Shown: piece by piece, positions 26,036-36,958 of the stretch
Numbering within the stretch: the stretch's first letter is position 1
How the letters are laid out: each line of letters starts with the position of its first letter
The notes under the pieces: generated by a model
Seen by the model: the letters and a program-made list of their open reading frames with translations, nothing else
What the model was told of the DNA's origin: nothing
Databases searched by the model: none
NCBI RefSeq assembly: GCF_001277235.1
Contig: NZ_CP012266.1
Coordinates: 4,340,001 to 4,404,000, forward strand
Length of the DNA: 64,000 nucleotides
From: Cronobacter dublinensis subsp. dublinensis LMG 23823
Lineage (GTDB): Bacteria; Pseudomonadota; Gammaproteobacteria; Enterobacterales; Enterobacteriaceae
Direction of reading: 5' to 3'
Program-made: the position numbers and the translations under genes

Positions 26036-26752
26036 TCAGTTTGCTAACGCCGCCTTCTGCGACGCGATGATCGATTCAATTCCCCCACGGGCCAGCGCCA
26101 GCAAGGCAAGCAGCTCCTCATGGGAGAAGGGCTCGCCTTCCGCCGTGCCCTGCACTTCAATCATGCGCCCGTCTTCGGTCATCACAACGTTCATGTCGGT
26201 TTCGGCGGCGGAGTCTTCGACATATTCCAGATCGCACACCGCTTCGCCCTTGACGATACCAACAGACACCGCCGCCACCATCCCTTTCATCGGGTTGGTT
26301 TTCAGTTTTCCTGCCGCGACCAGCGCGTTCAGCGCATCGGCCAGCGCAACACAGGCACCGGTAATAGACGCGGTACGGGTGCCGCCATCGGCCTGAATCA
26401 CATCGCAGTCCAGGGTAATGGTAAATTCGCCGAGCACCTTAAGATCTACCGCGGCGCGCAGTGAACGGGCAATCAGACGCTGGATTTCCAGCGTGCGGCC
26501 GCCCTGCTTGCCTTTCGCCGCTTCGCGAGCGTTACGGGTGTGCGTGGCGCGCGGTAACATGCCGTATTCGGCAGTGATCCAGCCCTGGCCCTGGCCTTTC
26601 AGAAAGCGCGGCACGCCTTCTTCAATAGACGCCGTGCAGAGCACTTTGGTATCGCCAAACTCAACCAGCACGGAGCCTTCTGCGTGTTTAGTGTAATGGC
26701 GGGTCAGGGTAACTGGGCGCACTTCAGATGCGCTACGGCCTGCTGGACGCAT
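26036..26752 (-). CDS. rph: Ribonuclease PH
   Basis: 3'-to-5' phosphorolytic exoribonuclease that trims tRNA 3' ends. Full-length 238 residues, ending KAALAN, without the frameshift that inactivates the gene in E. coli K-12 MG1655. Landmarks: MRPAGRSASEVRPVTLTRHY, QGWITAEYGMLPRAT and the RNase PH phosphate and RNA-binding Arg residues in TRNAREA, then CDVIQADGGTRTASITGA. First gene of the rph-pyrE operon; a minus-strand TATAAT at 26790-26795 is a likely -10. Confidence 0.97.
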   Translation of the reverse strand: MRPAGRSASEVRPVTLTRHYTKHAEGSVLVEFGDTKVLCTASIEEGVPRFLKGQGQGWITAEYGMLPRATHTRNAREAAKGKQGGRTLEIQRLIARSLRAAVDLKVLGEFTITLDCDVIQADGGTRTASITGACVALADALNALVAAGKLKTNPMKGMVAAVSVGIVKGEAVCDLEYVEDSAAETDMNVVMTEDGRMIEVQGTAEGEPFSHEELLALLALARGGIESIIASQKAALAN

Positions 26753-26839
26753 GGGCTTATCTCCGGCTTGTTAACGAATGTGGCTGCGCATTATACGGGC
26801 TGAAAGCGCTTATTCCTATCCTGTGTGACCCGCGGTAGC

Positions 26840-26845
26840 TATAAT
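26840..26845 (+). promoter_or_regulatory. Likely yicC -10 element
   Basis: A perfect TATAAT lies 33 bases before the yicC start. No good -35 is seen at 16-18 bases, so the promoter may rely on the GC-rich flank or an activator. Confidence 0.45.
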
Positions 26846-26877
26846 CCCCTCATTCACTTCAGAAAACGGGTACTTCT

Positions 26878-27741
26878 ATGATCCGCAGTATGACCGCCTA
26901 CGCCCGGCGAGAAATTAAGGGTGACTGGGGCAGCGCCACCTGGGAGCTGCGTTCAGTAAACCAGCGCTACCTGGAAACTTATTTCCGTCTGCCGGAGCAG
27001 TTCCGCAGCCTTGAACCCGTGGTGCGCGAGCGCATCCGTACCCGTCTGACACGCGGCAAAGTCGAATGTAGCCTGCGCTTTGAGCCCGATGCCAGCGCCC
27101 AGGGCGAGCTGATCCTGAACGAAAAACTGGCTAAACAGCTGGTTGCCGCCGCTAACTGGGTAAAACTGCAGAGCGACGAAGGTGAAATTAATCCGGTCGA
27201 CATTCTGCGCTGGCCTGGCGTGATGGCGGCTCAGGAGCAGGATCTGGACACTATCGCTGCTGAAATCCTCACGGCGCTGGACGGCGCGCTCGATGACTTT
27301 ATCGTGGCGCGCGAGACCGAAGGCCAGGCGCTGAAAGCGCTTATCGAACAGCGCCTGGAGGGCGTGAGCGCGGAGGTAACCAAAGTGCGTGCGCATATGC
27401 CGGAAATTCTCCAGTGGCAGCGTGAACGCCTGGTGTCCAAACTCGAAGAGGCGCAGGTTCAGCTAGAAAATAACCGCCTGGAACAGGAGCTGGTTATGAT
27501 GGCGCAGCGTATTGATGTCGCTGAAGAGCTCGACCGTCTGGAAGCGCATGTTAAAGAAACCTATAACATTCTGAAGAAAAAAGAGGCGGTAGGTCGCCGC
27601 CTGGACTTCATGATGCAGGAATTTAACCGCGAATCTAATACGCTGGCATCAAAATCTATTAATGCCGAAGTGACTAACTCCGCCATTGAACTCAAAGTAT
27701 TAATTGAGCAAATGCGCGAGCAGATCCAGAACATTGAGTAA
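26878..27741 (+). CDS. yicC: YicC family endoribonuclease
   Basis: 287 residues, as in E. coli. The N-terminal YicC-type domain begins MIRSMTAYARREIKGDWG and WELRSVNQRYLETYFRLPEQFR; the C-terminal DUF1732 domain contains RLDFMMQEFNRESNTLASKS. YicC is a recently described ribonuclease; in E. coli it affects small RNAs such as RyhB. Long charged helices in the middle (about 150-230) suggest the oligomerising coiled coil. Divergent from rph across 125 bases and followed by a strong terminator. Confidence 0.93.
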   Translation: MIRSMTAYARREIKGDWGSATWELRSVNQRYLETYFRLPEQFRSLEPVVRERIRTRLTRGKVECSLRFEPDASAQGELILNEKLAKQLVAAANWVKLQSDEGEINPVDILRWPGVMAAQEQDLDTIAAEILTALDGALDDFIVARETEGQALKALIEQRLEGVSAEVTKVRAHMPEILQWQRERLVSKLEEAQVQLENNRLEQELVMMAQRIDVAEELDRLEAHVKETYNILKKKEAVGRRLDFMMQEFNRESNTLASKSINAEVTNSAIELKVLIEQMREQIQNIE

Positions 27742-27747
27742 TCCGTA

Positions 27748-27770
27748 AAGGGCCCATTTGGGCCCTTCTT
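27748..27770 (+). terminator. yicC terminator
   Basis: Perfect AAGGGCCC / GGGCCCTT stem with an ATTT loop, then CTT, six bases after the yicC stop. Confidence 0.7.
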
Positions 27771-27949
27771 AACGCCTGCTGCTGTCCTGTCGAGCCTTAT
27801 GCCAGCGCGGTATTCCTGAGCCATCAGCCCGTTTTATCGCCTTCTCATCGTATTAAAAAAACTAATCCTAACCCTTTCACTTTAGAAAAACTCAATCGTG
27901 ACACTTCGCACAACTCGTTACCCTTCCCGGCCAGCTACCGGAGGAAACG

Positions 27950-28567
27950 ATGTTACTGCATGTGCTTTACCTGATTGGGATTACCGCAGAAGCGATGACG
28001 GGGGCCCTTGCGGCCGGGCGTCGTCGGATGGACACCTTTGGCGTCATAATTATCGCTACCGCGACCGCGCTTGGCGGCGGCTCCGTCAGGGATATCCTGC
28101 TGGGTCACTACCCGCTGGGCTGGGTAAAGCACCCGGAATATGTGGTGATTGTCGCCGCAGCGGCGGTTATCACGACCTTCGCTGCGCCTCTGATGCCACA
28201 TTTGCGACGCCTTTTCCTGATACTGGATGCGCTGGGACTGGTCGTGTTTTCCATTATCGGCGCGCAAATCGCGCTGGATATGGGCGAAGGCCCGATCATC
28301 GCATCAATAGCCGCGGTGGTGACCGGCGTCTTTGGCGGCGTATTACGGGATATGTTTTGCAAACGCATTCCTCTCGTCTTTCAAAAAGAGCTTTACGCGG
28401 GCATCTCTTTCGCCGCAGCCGTGCTGTATATCGCGCTGGAACACTATGTCTCAAGCCATGATGTAGTGGTGATAGCAACACTGCTGTTCGGCTTTACCGC
28501 ACGTCTGTTGGCGCTGCGCTTCCGTCTCGGTCTGCCGGTTTTCCATTATCGTGCCGAAACGCACTGA
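27950..28567 (+). CDS. yicG: Trimeric intracellular cation channel family protein YicG
   Basis: 205-residue inner-membrane protein (UPF0126/TRIC family) with about seven hydrophobic segments. It consists of two homologous three-helix repeats, each with a glycine-rich kink: GGGSVRDILLG (about 42-52) and GGVFGGVLRDMF (second repeat). These are the pore-lining motifs of prokaryotic TRIC channels. A Shine-Dalgarno GGAGGAAACG precedes the ATG. An overlapping frame starting at 27898 has no family similarity. Ion selectivity is not known from sequence. Confidence 0.92.
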   Translation: MLLHVLYLIGITAEAMTGALAAGRRRMDTFGVIIIATATALGGGSVRDILLGHYPLGWVKHPEYVVIVAAAAVITTFAAPLMPHLRRLFLILDALGLVVFSIIGAQIALDMGEGPIIASIAAVVTGVFGGVLRDMFCKRIPLVFQKELYAGISFAAAVLYIALEHYVSSHDVVVIATLLFGFTARLLALRFRLGLPVFHYRAETH

Positions 28568-28633
28568 CGGTTACGCCTGTCGTAGCTTATGTCGCTGTCG
28601 CCGGGGCAGGAACCTGTATTGACAACCACATCA

Positions 28634-30334
<1,701 letters not shown>

Positions 30335-30536
30335 GTTTACCCCCTTCGCTTACTTGCCGGGACGGTAATACATGACGCTTTCCTGAGGCGACACAGACTG
30401 TTGGGTTTTACGAGATGCTTTCCGGCATTTTTCGTCCTTTGCATAAACGAGACGATTTTTCTGGATAACGTCTCGCAAAATCGCGCAAAGAGGCGCTTAC
30501 CCTACGACAAAGACTGCGCCAGCGTAGCGCGACGTG

Positions 30537-30542
30537 TATAAT
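30537..30542 (+). promoter_or_regulatory. Likely gmk -10 element
   Basis: A perfect TATAAT 50 bases before the gmk start, with no strong -35 at the expected distance. Probably drives gmk and the downstream rpoZ-spoT-trmH-recG genes. Confidence 0.5.
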
Positions 30543-30591
30543 AAGGCGGTATACGCACCTCTTTTCGCATACCAACAGACGTAAAAACCAC

Positions 30592-31215
30592 ATGGCTCAA
30601 GGCACGCTTTATATTGTTTCCGCTCCCAGTGGCGCGGGTAAATCCAGCCTTATTCAGGCTTTTTTAAAGACGCAACCGCTCTATGACTCACAGGTGTCGG
30701 TGTCGCATACCACGCGCAATCCCCGTCCTGGCGAAGTGCATGGCGAACATTATTTCTTTGTTAATCATGACCACTTTCGGGCGATGATTGCCGAAGATGC
30801 GTTTCTTGAACATGCGGAAGTGTTTGGCAATTACTACGGGACGTCGCGCGCCGCTATTGAGCAAGTGCTGGCGACGGGCGTTGATGTTTTCCTGGATATC
30901 GACTGGCAAGGGGCGCGGCAAATTCGTGAAAAAATGCCGCACGCACGCAGTATCTTTATACTGCCGCCGTCAAAGGAAGAGCTCAACCGCCGCCTGCGCG
31001 GCCGTGGTCAGGATAGCGAAGAGGTGATTGCAAAACGTATGGCGCAGGCTGTGGCGGAAATGAGCCACTATGCGGAGTACGATTATCTTATCGTTAACGA
31101 CGATTTTGATACGGCGCTGTCTGACTTAAAAATCATTCTGCGCGCCGAACGTCTGCGTATGAGCCGCCAGAAGCAGCGACATGACGCTTTAATCACCAAA
31201 CTATTGGCAGACTGA
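30592..31215 (+). CDS. gmk: Guanylate kinase
   Basis: Phosphorylates GMP and dGMP to the diphosphates; it also feeds the (p)ppGpp pathway encoded by spoT downstream. 207 residues. The P-loop is APSGAGKSSL at residues 11-20. The GMP-binding segment is SHTTRNPRPGEVHGEHYFF, and the lid region is RLRGRGQDSEEVIAKRM. First gene of the gmk-rpoZ-spoT-trmH-recG group; rpoZ follows after 54 bases. Confidence 0.97.
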   Translation: MAQGTLYIVSAPSGAGKSSLIQAFLKTQPLYDSQVSVSHTTRNPRPGEVHGEHYFFVNHDHFRAMIAEDAFLEHAEVFGNYYGTSRAAIEQVLATGVDVFLDIDWQGARQIREKMPHARSIFILPPSKEELNRRLRGRGQDSEEVIAKRMAQAVAEMSHYAEYDYLIVNDDFDTALSDLKIILRAERLRMSRQKQRHDALITKLLAD

Positions 31216-31269
31216 GCGTAGTTTCAGTATCATGCCCAGTCATTTCTTCACCTGTGGAGCTTTTTAAAT

Positions 31270-31545
31270 ATGGCACGCGTAACTGTTCAGGACGCTGTAG
31301 AGAAAATTGGTAACCGTTTTGACCTGGTGCTGGTCGCCGCGCGTCGCGCTCGTCAGATGCAGGTGGGCGGCAAAGATCCGCTGGTACCGGAAGAAAACGA
31401 TAAAACCACTGTTATTGCGCTGCGTGAAATCGAAGAAGGTCTGATCAACAACCAGATCCTCGACGTGCGTGAGCGCCAGGAGCAGCAGGAGCAGGAAGCC
31501 GCAGAACTGCAGGCCGTTACCGCTATCGCTGAAGGCCGTCGTTAA
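31270..31545 (+). CDS. rpoZ: DNA-directed RNA polymerase omega subunit
   Basis: 91-residue omega subunit that folds around the beta-prime C-terminus and forms part of ppGpp site 1. [20 protein letters not shown] and the [10 protein letters not shown] segment are identical in kind to E. coli. It sits between gmk and spoT, with spoT 19 bases downstream, linking the ppGpp synthase/hydrolase and its target in one operon. Confidence 0.98.
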
Positions 31546-31564
31546 TAACTTGTGCGGGTAGCCC

Positions 31565-33685
31565 TTGTATCTGTTTGAAAGCCTGAATCAACTGATTCAA
31601 CAATACCTGCCTGCGGACCAGATTAAGCGTCTGCAGCAGGCTTATCTCGTTGCACGTGATGCTCACGAGGGACAGACACGTTCAAGTGGCGAACCCTACA
31701 TCACTCATCCAGTAGCCGTAGCCTGTATCCTGGCCGAGATGAAACTCGACTATGAAACGTTGATGGCTGCGCTGCTGCATGATGTGATTGAAGACACGCC
31801 TGCCACCTACCAGGATATGGAACAGCTGTTCGGTAAAAGCGTCGCCGAACTGGTGGAAGGGGTTTCTAAGCTCGATAAGCTGAAATTCCGCGACAAGAAA
31901 GAGGCGCAGGCCGAAAACTTTCGCAAAATGATCATGGCTATGGTGCAGGATATCCGCGTCATTCTGATCAAACTCGCCGACCGTACCCACAATATGCGCA
32001 CGCTGGGCTCGCTTCGCCCGGATAAGCGTCGCCGCATTGCCCGCGAAACCCTTGAAATCTATAGCCCTCTGGCGCACCGCCTCGGTATTCATCATCTGAA
32101 AACCGAGCTGGAAGAACTGGGCTTCGAAGCGCTCCATCCTAACCGTTATCGCGTCATTAAAGAGGTCGTTAAGGCCGCACGCGGCAACCGTAAGGAGATG
32201 ATTCAGAAGATCCTTTCTGAAATTGAAGGTCGCTTACAGGAGGCGGGTATTCCGTGCCGCGTCAGCGGTCGCGAAAAACATTTGTACTCCATCTACTGCA
32301 AGATGGTGCTGAAAGAGCAGCGTTTCCACTCCATCATGGATATCTACGCGTTTCGCGTGATCGTGAGAGATGTCGATACCTGTTATCGCGTACTTGGCCA
32401 GATGCACAGCCTTTATAAGCCGCGCCCGGGCCGCATGAAAGATTACATCGCCATCCCGAAGGCGAACGGCTACCAGTCGCTCCATACCTCTATGATTGGC
32501 CCGCACGGCGTGCCGGTCGAAGTGCAGATCCGTACTGAAGATATGGACCAGATGGCGGAAATGGGTGTCGCGGCGCACTGGGCCTATAAAGAGCACGGTG
32601 AAAGCAGCACTACCGCGCAGATCCGCGCCCAGCGCTGGATGCAAAGCCTGCTGGAGCTTCAGCAGAGCGCGGGCAGTTCCTTTGAATTTATCGAGAGCGT
32701 TAAATCCGATCTCTTCCCGGATGAGATTTACGTTTTCACGCCGGAAGGGCGCATTGTCGAGTTGCCTGCGGGCGCAACGCCGGTCGATTTTGCGTATGCG
32801 GTACATACGGATATCGGCCACGCCTGCGTTGGCGCTCGCGTAGACCGCCAGCCCTATCCGCTCTCCCAGTCGCTTTCCAGCGGCCAGACCGTAGAAATTA
32901 TCACAGCGCCAGGCGCTCGTCCGAACGCCGCCTGGCTGAACTTTGTCGTGAGCTCTAAAGCGCGCGCTAAAATTCGCCAGATGCTGAAAAACCTCAAGCG
33001 CGATGACTCGGTAAGCCTGGGTCGTCGTCTGCTGAACCATGCGCTGGGCGGCAGCCGGAAGCTGGCTGAAATCCCGCCGGAACATATCCAGCGTGAGCTG
33101 GAGCGCATGAAGCTCGCCACGCTTGACGACCTGCTGGCTGAAATCGGCCTCGGCAACGCGATGAGCGTCGTGGTCGCAAAAAACCTGCTGCAGGGCGAAG
33201 CGGTTTCCAGCAATCAACCGAGCGTGCCGGCGTCAGGCCACAGTCATTTGCCGATTAAAGGCGCGGACGGCGTGCTGATCACCTTCGCCAAATGCTGTCG
33301 TCCGATCCCGGGCGATCCTATCGTCGCGCACGTCAGCCCAGGCAAAGGCCTCGTTATCCATCATGAATCCTGTCGAAATATTCGCGGCTATCAGAAAGAG
33401 CCCGAGAAATTTATGGCGGTGGAATGGGATAAAGAGACCGAGCAGGAGTTCATCACCGAAATCAAAGTGGATATGTTTAACCACCAGGGTGCGCTGGCGA
33501 ACCTCACGGCAGCAATCAACACCGCAGGCTCAAATATTCAGAGCCTGAACACTGAAGAGAAAGATGGCCGCGTTTACAGCGCCTTTATTCGCCTCACGGC
33601 GCGCGATCGCGTTCATCTGGCGAACATCATGCGTAAAATCCGCGTGATGCCGGACGTGATTAAAGTCACTCGTAACAGAAACTAA
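31565..33685 (+). CDS. spoT: Bifunctional (p)ppGpp synthetase/hydrolase SpoT
   Basis: Controls the stringent alarmone: strong hydrolase, weak synthetase. 706 residues starting at a TTG, as in E. coli, giving MYLFESLNQLIQQYL. Domain order: HD hydrolase (about 20-200, with ALLHDVIEDTPATYQ), synthetase (about 235-370, with GREKHLYSIYCKM), TGS (about 390-450, DEIYVFTPEGRIVELPAGAT), the conserved-Cys region (ITFAKCCRPIPGDPI) and a C-terminal ACT domain (about 630-706). It is about four residues longer than the K-12 protein, from a variable linker near residue 550 (SNQPSVPASGHSH). Confidence 0.97.
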   Translation: MYLFESLNQLIQQYLPADQIKRLQQAYLVARDAHEGQTRSSGEPYITHPVAVACILAEMKLDYETLMAALLHDVIEDTPATYQDMEQLFGKSVAELVEGVSKLDKLKFRDKKEAQAENFRKMIMAMVQDIRVILIKLADRTHNMRTLGSLRPDKRRRIARETLEIYSPLAHRLGIHHLKTELEELGFEALHPNRYRVIKEVVKAARGNRKEMIQKILSEIEGRLQEAGIPCRVSGREKHLYSIYCKMVLKEQRFHSIMDIYAFRVIVRDVDTCYRVLGQMHSLYKPRPGRMKDYIAIPKANGYQSLHTSMIGPHGVPVEVQIRTEDMDQMAEMGVAAHWAYKEHGESSTTAQIRAQRWMQSLLELQQSAGSSFEFIESVKSDLFPDEIYVFTPEGRIVELPAGATPVDFAYAVHTDIGHACVGARVDRQPYPLSQSLSSGQTVEIITAPGARPNAAWLNFVVSSKARAKIRQMLKNLKRDDSVSLGRRLLNHALGGSRKLAEIPPEHIQRELERMKLATLDDLLAEIGLGNAMSVVVAKNLLQGEAVSSNQPSVPASGHSHLPIKGADGVLITFAKCCRPIPGDPIVAHVSPGKGLVIHHESCRNIRGYQKEPEKFMAVEWDKETEQEFITEIKVDMFNHQGALANLTAAINTAGSNIQSLNTEEKDGRVYSAFIRLTARDRVHLANIMRKIRVMPDVIKVTRNRN

Positions 33686-33689
33686 CTTT

Positions 33690-34379
33690 ATGAATTCTCA
33701 GCGTTATGCGCGTATCTGCGAGATGCTGGCCCGACGTCAGCCCGATCTGACCGTCTGCATGGAGCAGGTTCATAAGCCTCATAACGTCTCGGCCATCATC
33801 CGTACCGCAGACGCCGTGGGCGTCCACGAAGTCCACGCCGTTTGGCCGGGAAACCGCATGCGCACCATGGCCTCTTCCGCCGCGGGCAGCAACAGCTGGG
33901 TGGAAGTTAAAACGCACCGCACTATTGGCGATGCTGTGGGCCATCTGAAAGCGCGCGGCATGCAGATCCTCGCAACACACCTCTCTGATAAGTCAGTCGA
34001 TTTTCGCGAAATCGACTATACGCGACCGACCTGCATCCTGATGGGACAGGAAAAAACCGGTATCACTGAAGAGGCATTAAACCTTGCCGACCAGGACATC
34101 ATTATTCCGATGATCGGCATGGTGCAGTCACTTAACGTTTCTGTTGCCTCTGCACTTATCTTGTACGAAGCGCAGCGTCAGCGGCAAAACGCGGGCATGT
34201 ACCGGCGCGCCAATAGCGCGCTGCCTGAAGACGAACAGCAGCGTCTGTTGTTTGAAGGCGGCTACCCGGTGCTCGCGAATGTGGCGAAGCGTAAAGGCCT
34301 GCCCTACCCTCGCGTGAATGACCAGGGTGAAATCGACGCGCCACAGGACTGGTGGGCGACTATGCAGGCCGCGGAGTAA
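33690..34379 (+). CDS. trmH: tRNA (guanosine-2'-O-)-methyltransferase TrmH
   Basis: SPOUT methyltransferase that makes Gm18 in tRNA with S-adenosylmethionine. 229 residues as in E. coli SpoU/TrmH. The SPOUT motifs are NVSAIIRTADAVG (motif 1, about 32-44), TCILMGQEKTGIT (motif 2) and IPMIGMVQSLNVSVASALI (motif 3). It lies four bases after spoT and is followed after three bases by recG, as in E. coli. Confidence 0.97.
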   Translation: MNSQRYARICEMLARRQPDLTVCMEQVHKPHNVSAIIRTADAVGVHEVHAVWPGNRMRTMASSAAGSNSWVEVKTHRTIGDAVGHLKARGMQILATHLSDKSVDFREIDYTRPTCILMGQEKTGITEEALNLADQDIIIPMIGMVQSLNVSVASALILYEAQRQRQNAGMYRRANSALPEDEQQRLLFEGGYPVLANVAKRKGLPYPRVNDQGEIDAPQDWWATMQAAE

Positions 34380-34382
34380 GCG

Positions 34383-36461
34383 ATGCGTGGCCGTCTGCTG
34401 GATGCCGTACCGTTAAGCTCACTGACCGGCGTGGGCACCAGCCAGAGCGCGAAGCTCGCAAAAATCGGCCTGCATACTGTACAGGATCTGCTGCTGCACT
34501 TTCCCCTGCGCTACGAAGACCGCACCCATCTGTATCCCATCAACGACCTCCTGCCCGGCGTCTACGCTACGGTGGAAGGTGAAGTGCTGAACTGCAATAT
34601 CACGTTTGGTGGCCGCCGTATGATGACCTGCCAGATAAGCGACGGCACCGGCATCCTGACGATGCGCTTTTTCAATTTCAACGCTGCGATGAAAAATAGC
34701 CTGTCGGCGGGTCGCCGGGTGCTGGCCTACGGCGAAGCGAAACGCGGCAAATACGGCGCGGAGATGATTCACCCTGAATACCGTATTCAGGACGATTTGA
34801 GTACGCCGGAAATGCAGGAAACCCTGACGCCGGTGTATCCGACGACGGAAGGGATACGCCAGGCGACGTTGCGTAAACTTACCGATCAGGCGCTGGAACT
34901 GCTCGATACCTGCGCTATCGCCGAGCTGCTGCCGCCTGAGCTATCGCAGGGATTAATGAGCCTGCCGGAGGCGATACGTACGCTGCATCGTCCACCGCCG
35001 GATATGAAGATGGAAGACCTGGAAAGCGGTCAACATCCTGCACAGCGTCGTTTGATTCTGGAAGAGTTACTGGCCCATAACCTGAGCATGCTGGCGCTAC
35101 GTGCCGGTGCACAGCGGTATCATGCGCAGTCGCTCGCTGCCAAAGATTCACTTAAAAATCAGTTGCTCGCTTCTCTGCCCTTCAAACCTACCGGCGCCCA
35201 GGCGCGTGTGGTGGCGGAAATCGAGCACGATATGGCGCTGGATGTGCCTATGATGCGGCTGGTGCAGGGCGATGTTGGCTCGGGTAAAACGCTGGTGGCC
35301 GCGCTTGCCGCGCTACGCGCGATTGCCAACGGCAAACAAGTAGCGATGATGGCACCAACCGAGCTGCTGGCCGAGCAGCACGCCAACAACTTCCGTAGCT
35401 GGTTTGCACCGCTCGGCATTGAAGTTGGCTGGCTGGCTGGCAAGCAAAAAGGAAAAGCGCGTCAGGCTCAACAAGAAGCCATTGCCAGTGGCCAGGTATC
35501 GATGGTTGTCGGCACGCACGCGATTTTTCAGGAACAGGTGCAGTTCAATGGCCTTGCGCTGGTCATTATTGACGAACAGCACCGTTTTGGCGTACATCAG
35601 CGGCTGGCGCTCTGGGAAAAAGGCCAGCAGCAGGGCTTCCATCCCCATCAGCTTATTATGACCGCAACACCAATCCCGCGAACGCTTGCGATGACGGCCT
35701 ACGCGGATCTCGACACTTCAGTGATTGATGAGCTACCGCCAGGCCGCACGCCGGTTACCACCGTCGCTATCGCCGATACCCGCCGCAATGAGATTATCGA
35801 GCGCGTACGCAGCGCCTGTCAGGAAGGCCGTCAGGCATACTGGGTATGCACGCTTATCGAAGAGTCGGAACTGCTGGAAGCGCAAGCGGCAGAGGCGACC
35901 TGGGAGGAGCTAAAGACCACGCTACCAGACCTCAATGTCGGGCTGGTGCACGGGCGCATGAAACCCGCAGAAAAGCAGGCGGTGATGCAGGCATTTAAGC
36001 GCGGTGAAATCCATCTTCTCGTGGCGACAACCGTAATCGAAGTCGGTGTTGACGTACCGAACGCTAGCCTGATGATCATTGAAAATCCGGAGCGTCTGGG
36101 TCTGGCACAGCTTCATCAGTTGCGTGGTCGTGTTGGCCGCGGTGCGGTGGCATCGCATTGCGTACTGCTTTACAAATCGCCTCTGTCCGCTACAGCACAA
36201 AAACGCCTGCAGGTGTTACGTGACAGCAACGACGGGTTCGTTATCGCTCAGAAAGATTTAGAAATCCGTGGTCCTGGCGAACTTCTGGGTACCCGCCAGA
36301 CCGGCAATGCTGAATTCCGGGTAGCCGATCTTTTACGTGACCAGGCGTTAATTCCAGAGGTGCAGCGTATTGCACGACATATCCATGAGCGCTATACGGA
36401 GCAGGCTGCGGCATTGATTGAACGTTGGATGCCGGAAACAGAAAAATATTCTAATGCTTAA
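34383..36461 (+). CDS. recG: ATP-dependent DNA helicase RecG
   Basis: Branch-migrating helicase that remodels stalled forks and R-loops. 692 residues, one shorter than E. coli. The N-terminal wedge/OB domain (about 1-230) contains FPLRYEDRTHLYPI. The SF2 motor has Walker A GDVGSGKT (about 298-305), the DEQH-type box IIDEQHRFG, the TATPIPRTL motif and the arginine-rich QLRGRVGRG; the TRG region is near HCVLLYKSP. Last gene of the spoT group; here it borders a 497-base AT-rich gap instead of gltS. Confidence 0.97.
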   Translation: MRGRLLDAVPLSSLTGVGTSQSAKLAKIGLHTVQDLLLHFPLRYEDRTHLYPINDLLPGVYATVEGEVLNCNITFGGRRMMTCQISDGTGILTMRFFNFNAAMKNSLSAGRRVLAYGEAKRGKYGAEMIHPEYRIQDDLSTPEMQETLTPVYPTTEGIRQATLRKLTDQALELLDTCAIAELLPPELSQGLMSLPEAIRTLHRPPPDMKMEDLESGQHPAQRRLILEELLAHNLSMLALRAGAQRYHAQSLAAKDSLKNQLLASLPFKPTGAQARVVAEIEHDMALDVPMMRLVQGDVGSGKTLVAALAALRAIANGKQVAMMAPTELLAEQHANNFRSWFAPLGIEVGWLAGKQKGKARQAQQEAIASGQVSMVVGTHAIFQEQVQFNGLALVIIDEQHRFGVHQRLALWEKGQQQGFHPHQLIMTATPIPRTLAMTAYADLDTSVIDELPPGRTPVTTVAIADTRRNEIIERVRSACQEGRQAYWVCTLIEESELLEAQAAEATWEELKTTLPDLNVGLVHGRMKPAEKQAVMQAFKRGEIHLLVATTVIEVGVDVPNASLMIIENPERLGLAQLHQLRGRVGRGAVASHCVLLYKSPLSATAQKRLQVLRDSNDGFVIAQKDLEIRGPGELLGTRQTGNAEFRVADLLRDQALIPEVQRIARHIHERYTEQAAALIERWMPETEKYSNA

Positions 36462-36958
36462 CCGGCGGAGTAAACGACCCCGCCACACCGATCAAAAACA
36501 GTAAAAACAGGCTATAAATAAATTCTTAATTTTCATCACCATTATTATTTTAGATCCCCTCGTGAATCATACGACTTACGTTAAAGTAACTTCACATCTT
36601 TAACCCCGAAAAATGTTTAACCCGCCAATATCTTAAAATAACCCTAAAAATACATTCATGAATTGAATAGTATAAAGAGTATTTTAAAGATCCCATAGAT
36701 TGCATAAATGTTTTAATGAAAATCAATTGAAGGCGATATCAACCCGCACAATTTGCATAACGATGCGTAATGGAGTTGATGTCTATTATACGCGAATTAT
36801 TTTATTAGATGTTGCCAGTTTATTTTCAGCGCATTAACATCAGCGCCCCGCTCAAGGTAAGTCAGCGCTATCATGGTTATTTTATTGCTCCTCGAGTACC
36901 GGTTTTGACTGCATAAACAATAAATACCAATAAGTATGAATAGCATAGGCGAGATAAC
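36462..36958. other. AT-rich region upstream of the fimbrial locus
   Basis: 497 bases without a gene, markedly AT-rich, with many A/T tracts and sequences such as TATTATACG (from 36783) and TTGACT (36905-36910) that could belong to promoters. A weak GGCGG/CCGCC stem lies just after recG. No gltS remnant, transposase fragment or fim-switch-type inverted repeat was recognised. By analogy with other fimbrial loci it is the likely control region and a target for H-NS-type silencing; this is inference. Confidence 0.6.

Noticed and set aside
27898..28461. 187-codon open frame overlapping yicG
   Set aside because: It is in another frame of yicG, has an arginine- and glycine-rich shadow composition, and shows no family motif.
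36462..36958. Phase-variation switch upstream of the fimbrial genes
   Set aside because: No pair of fim-switch-like inverted repeats and no recombinase gene are present.
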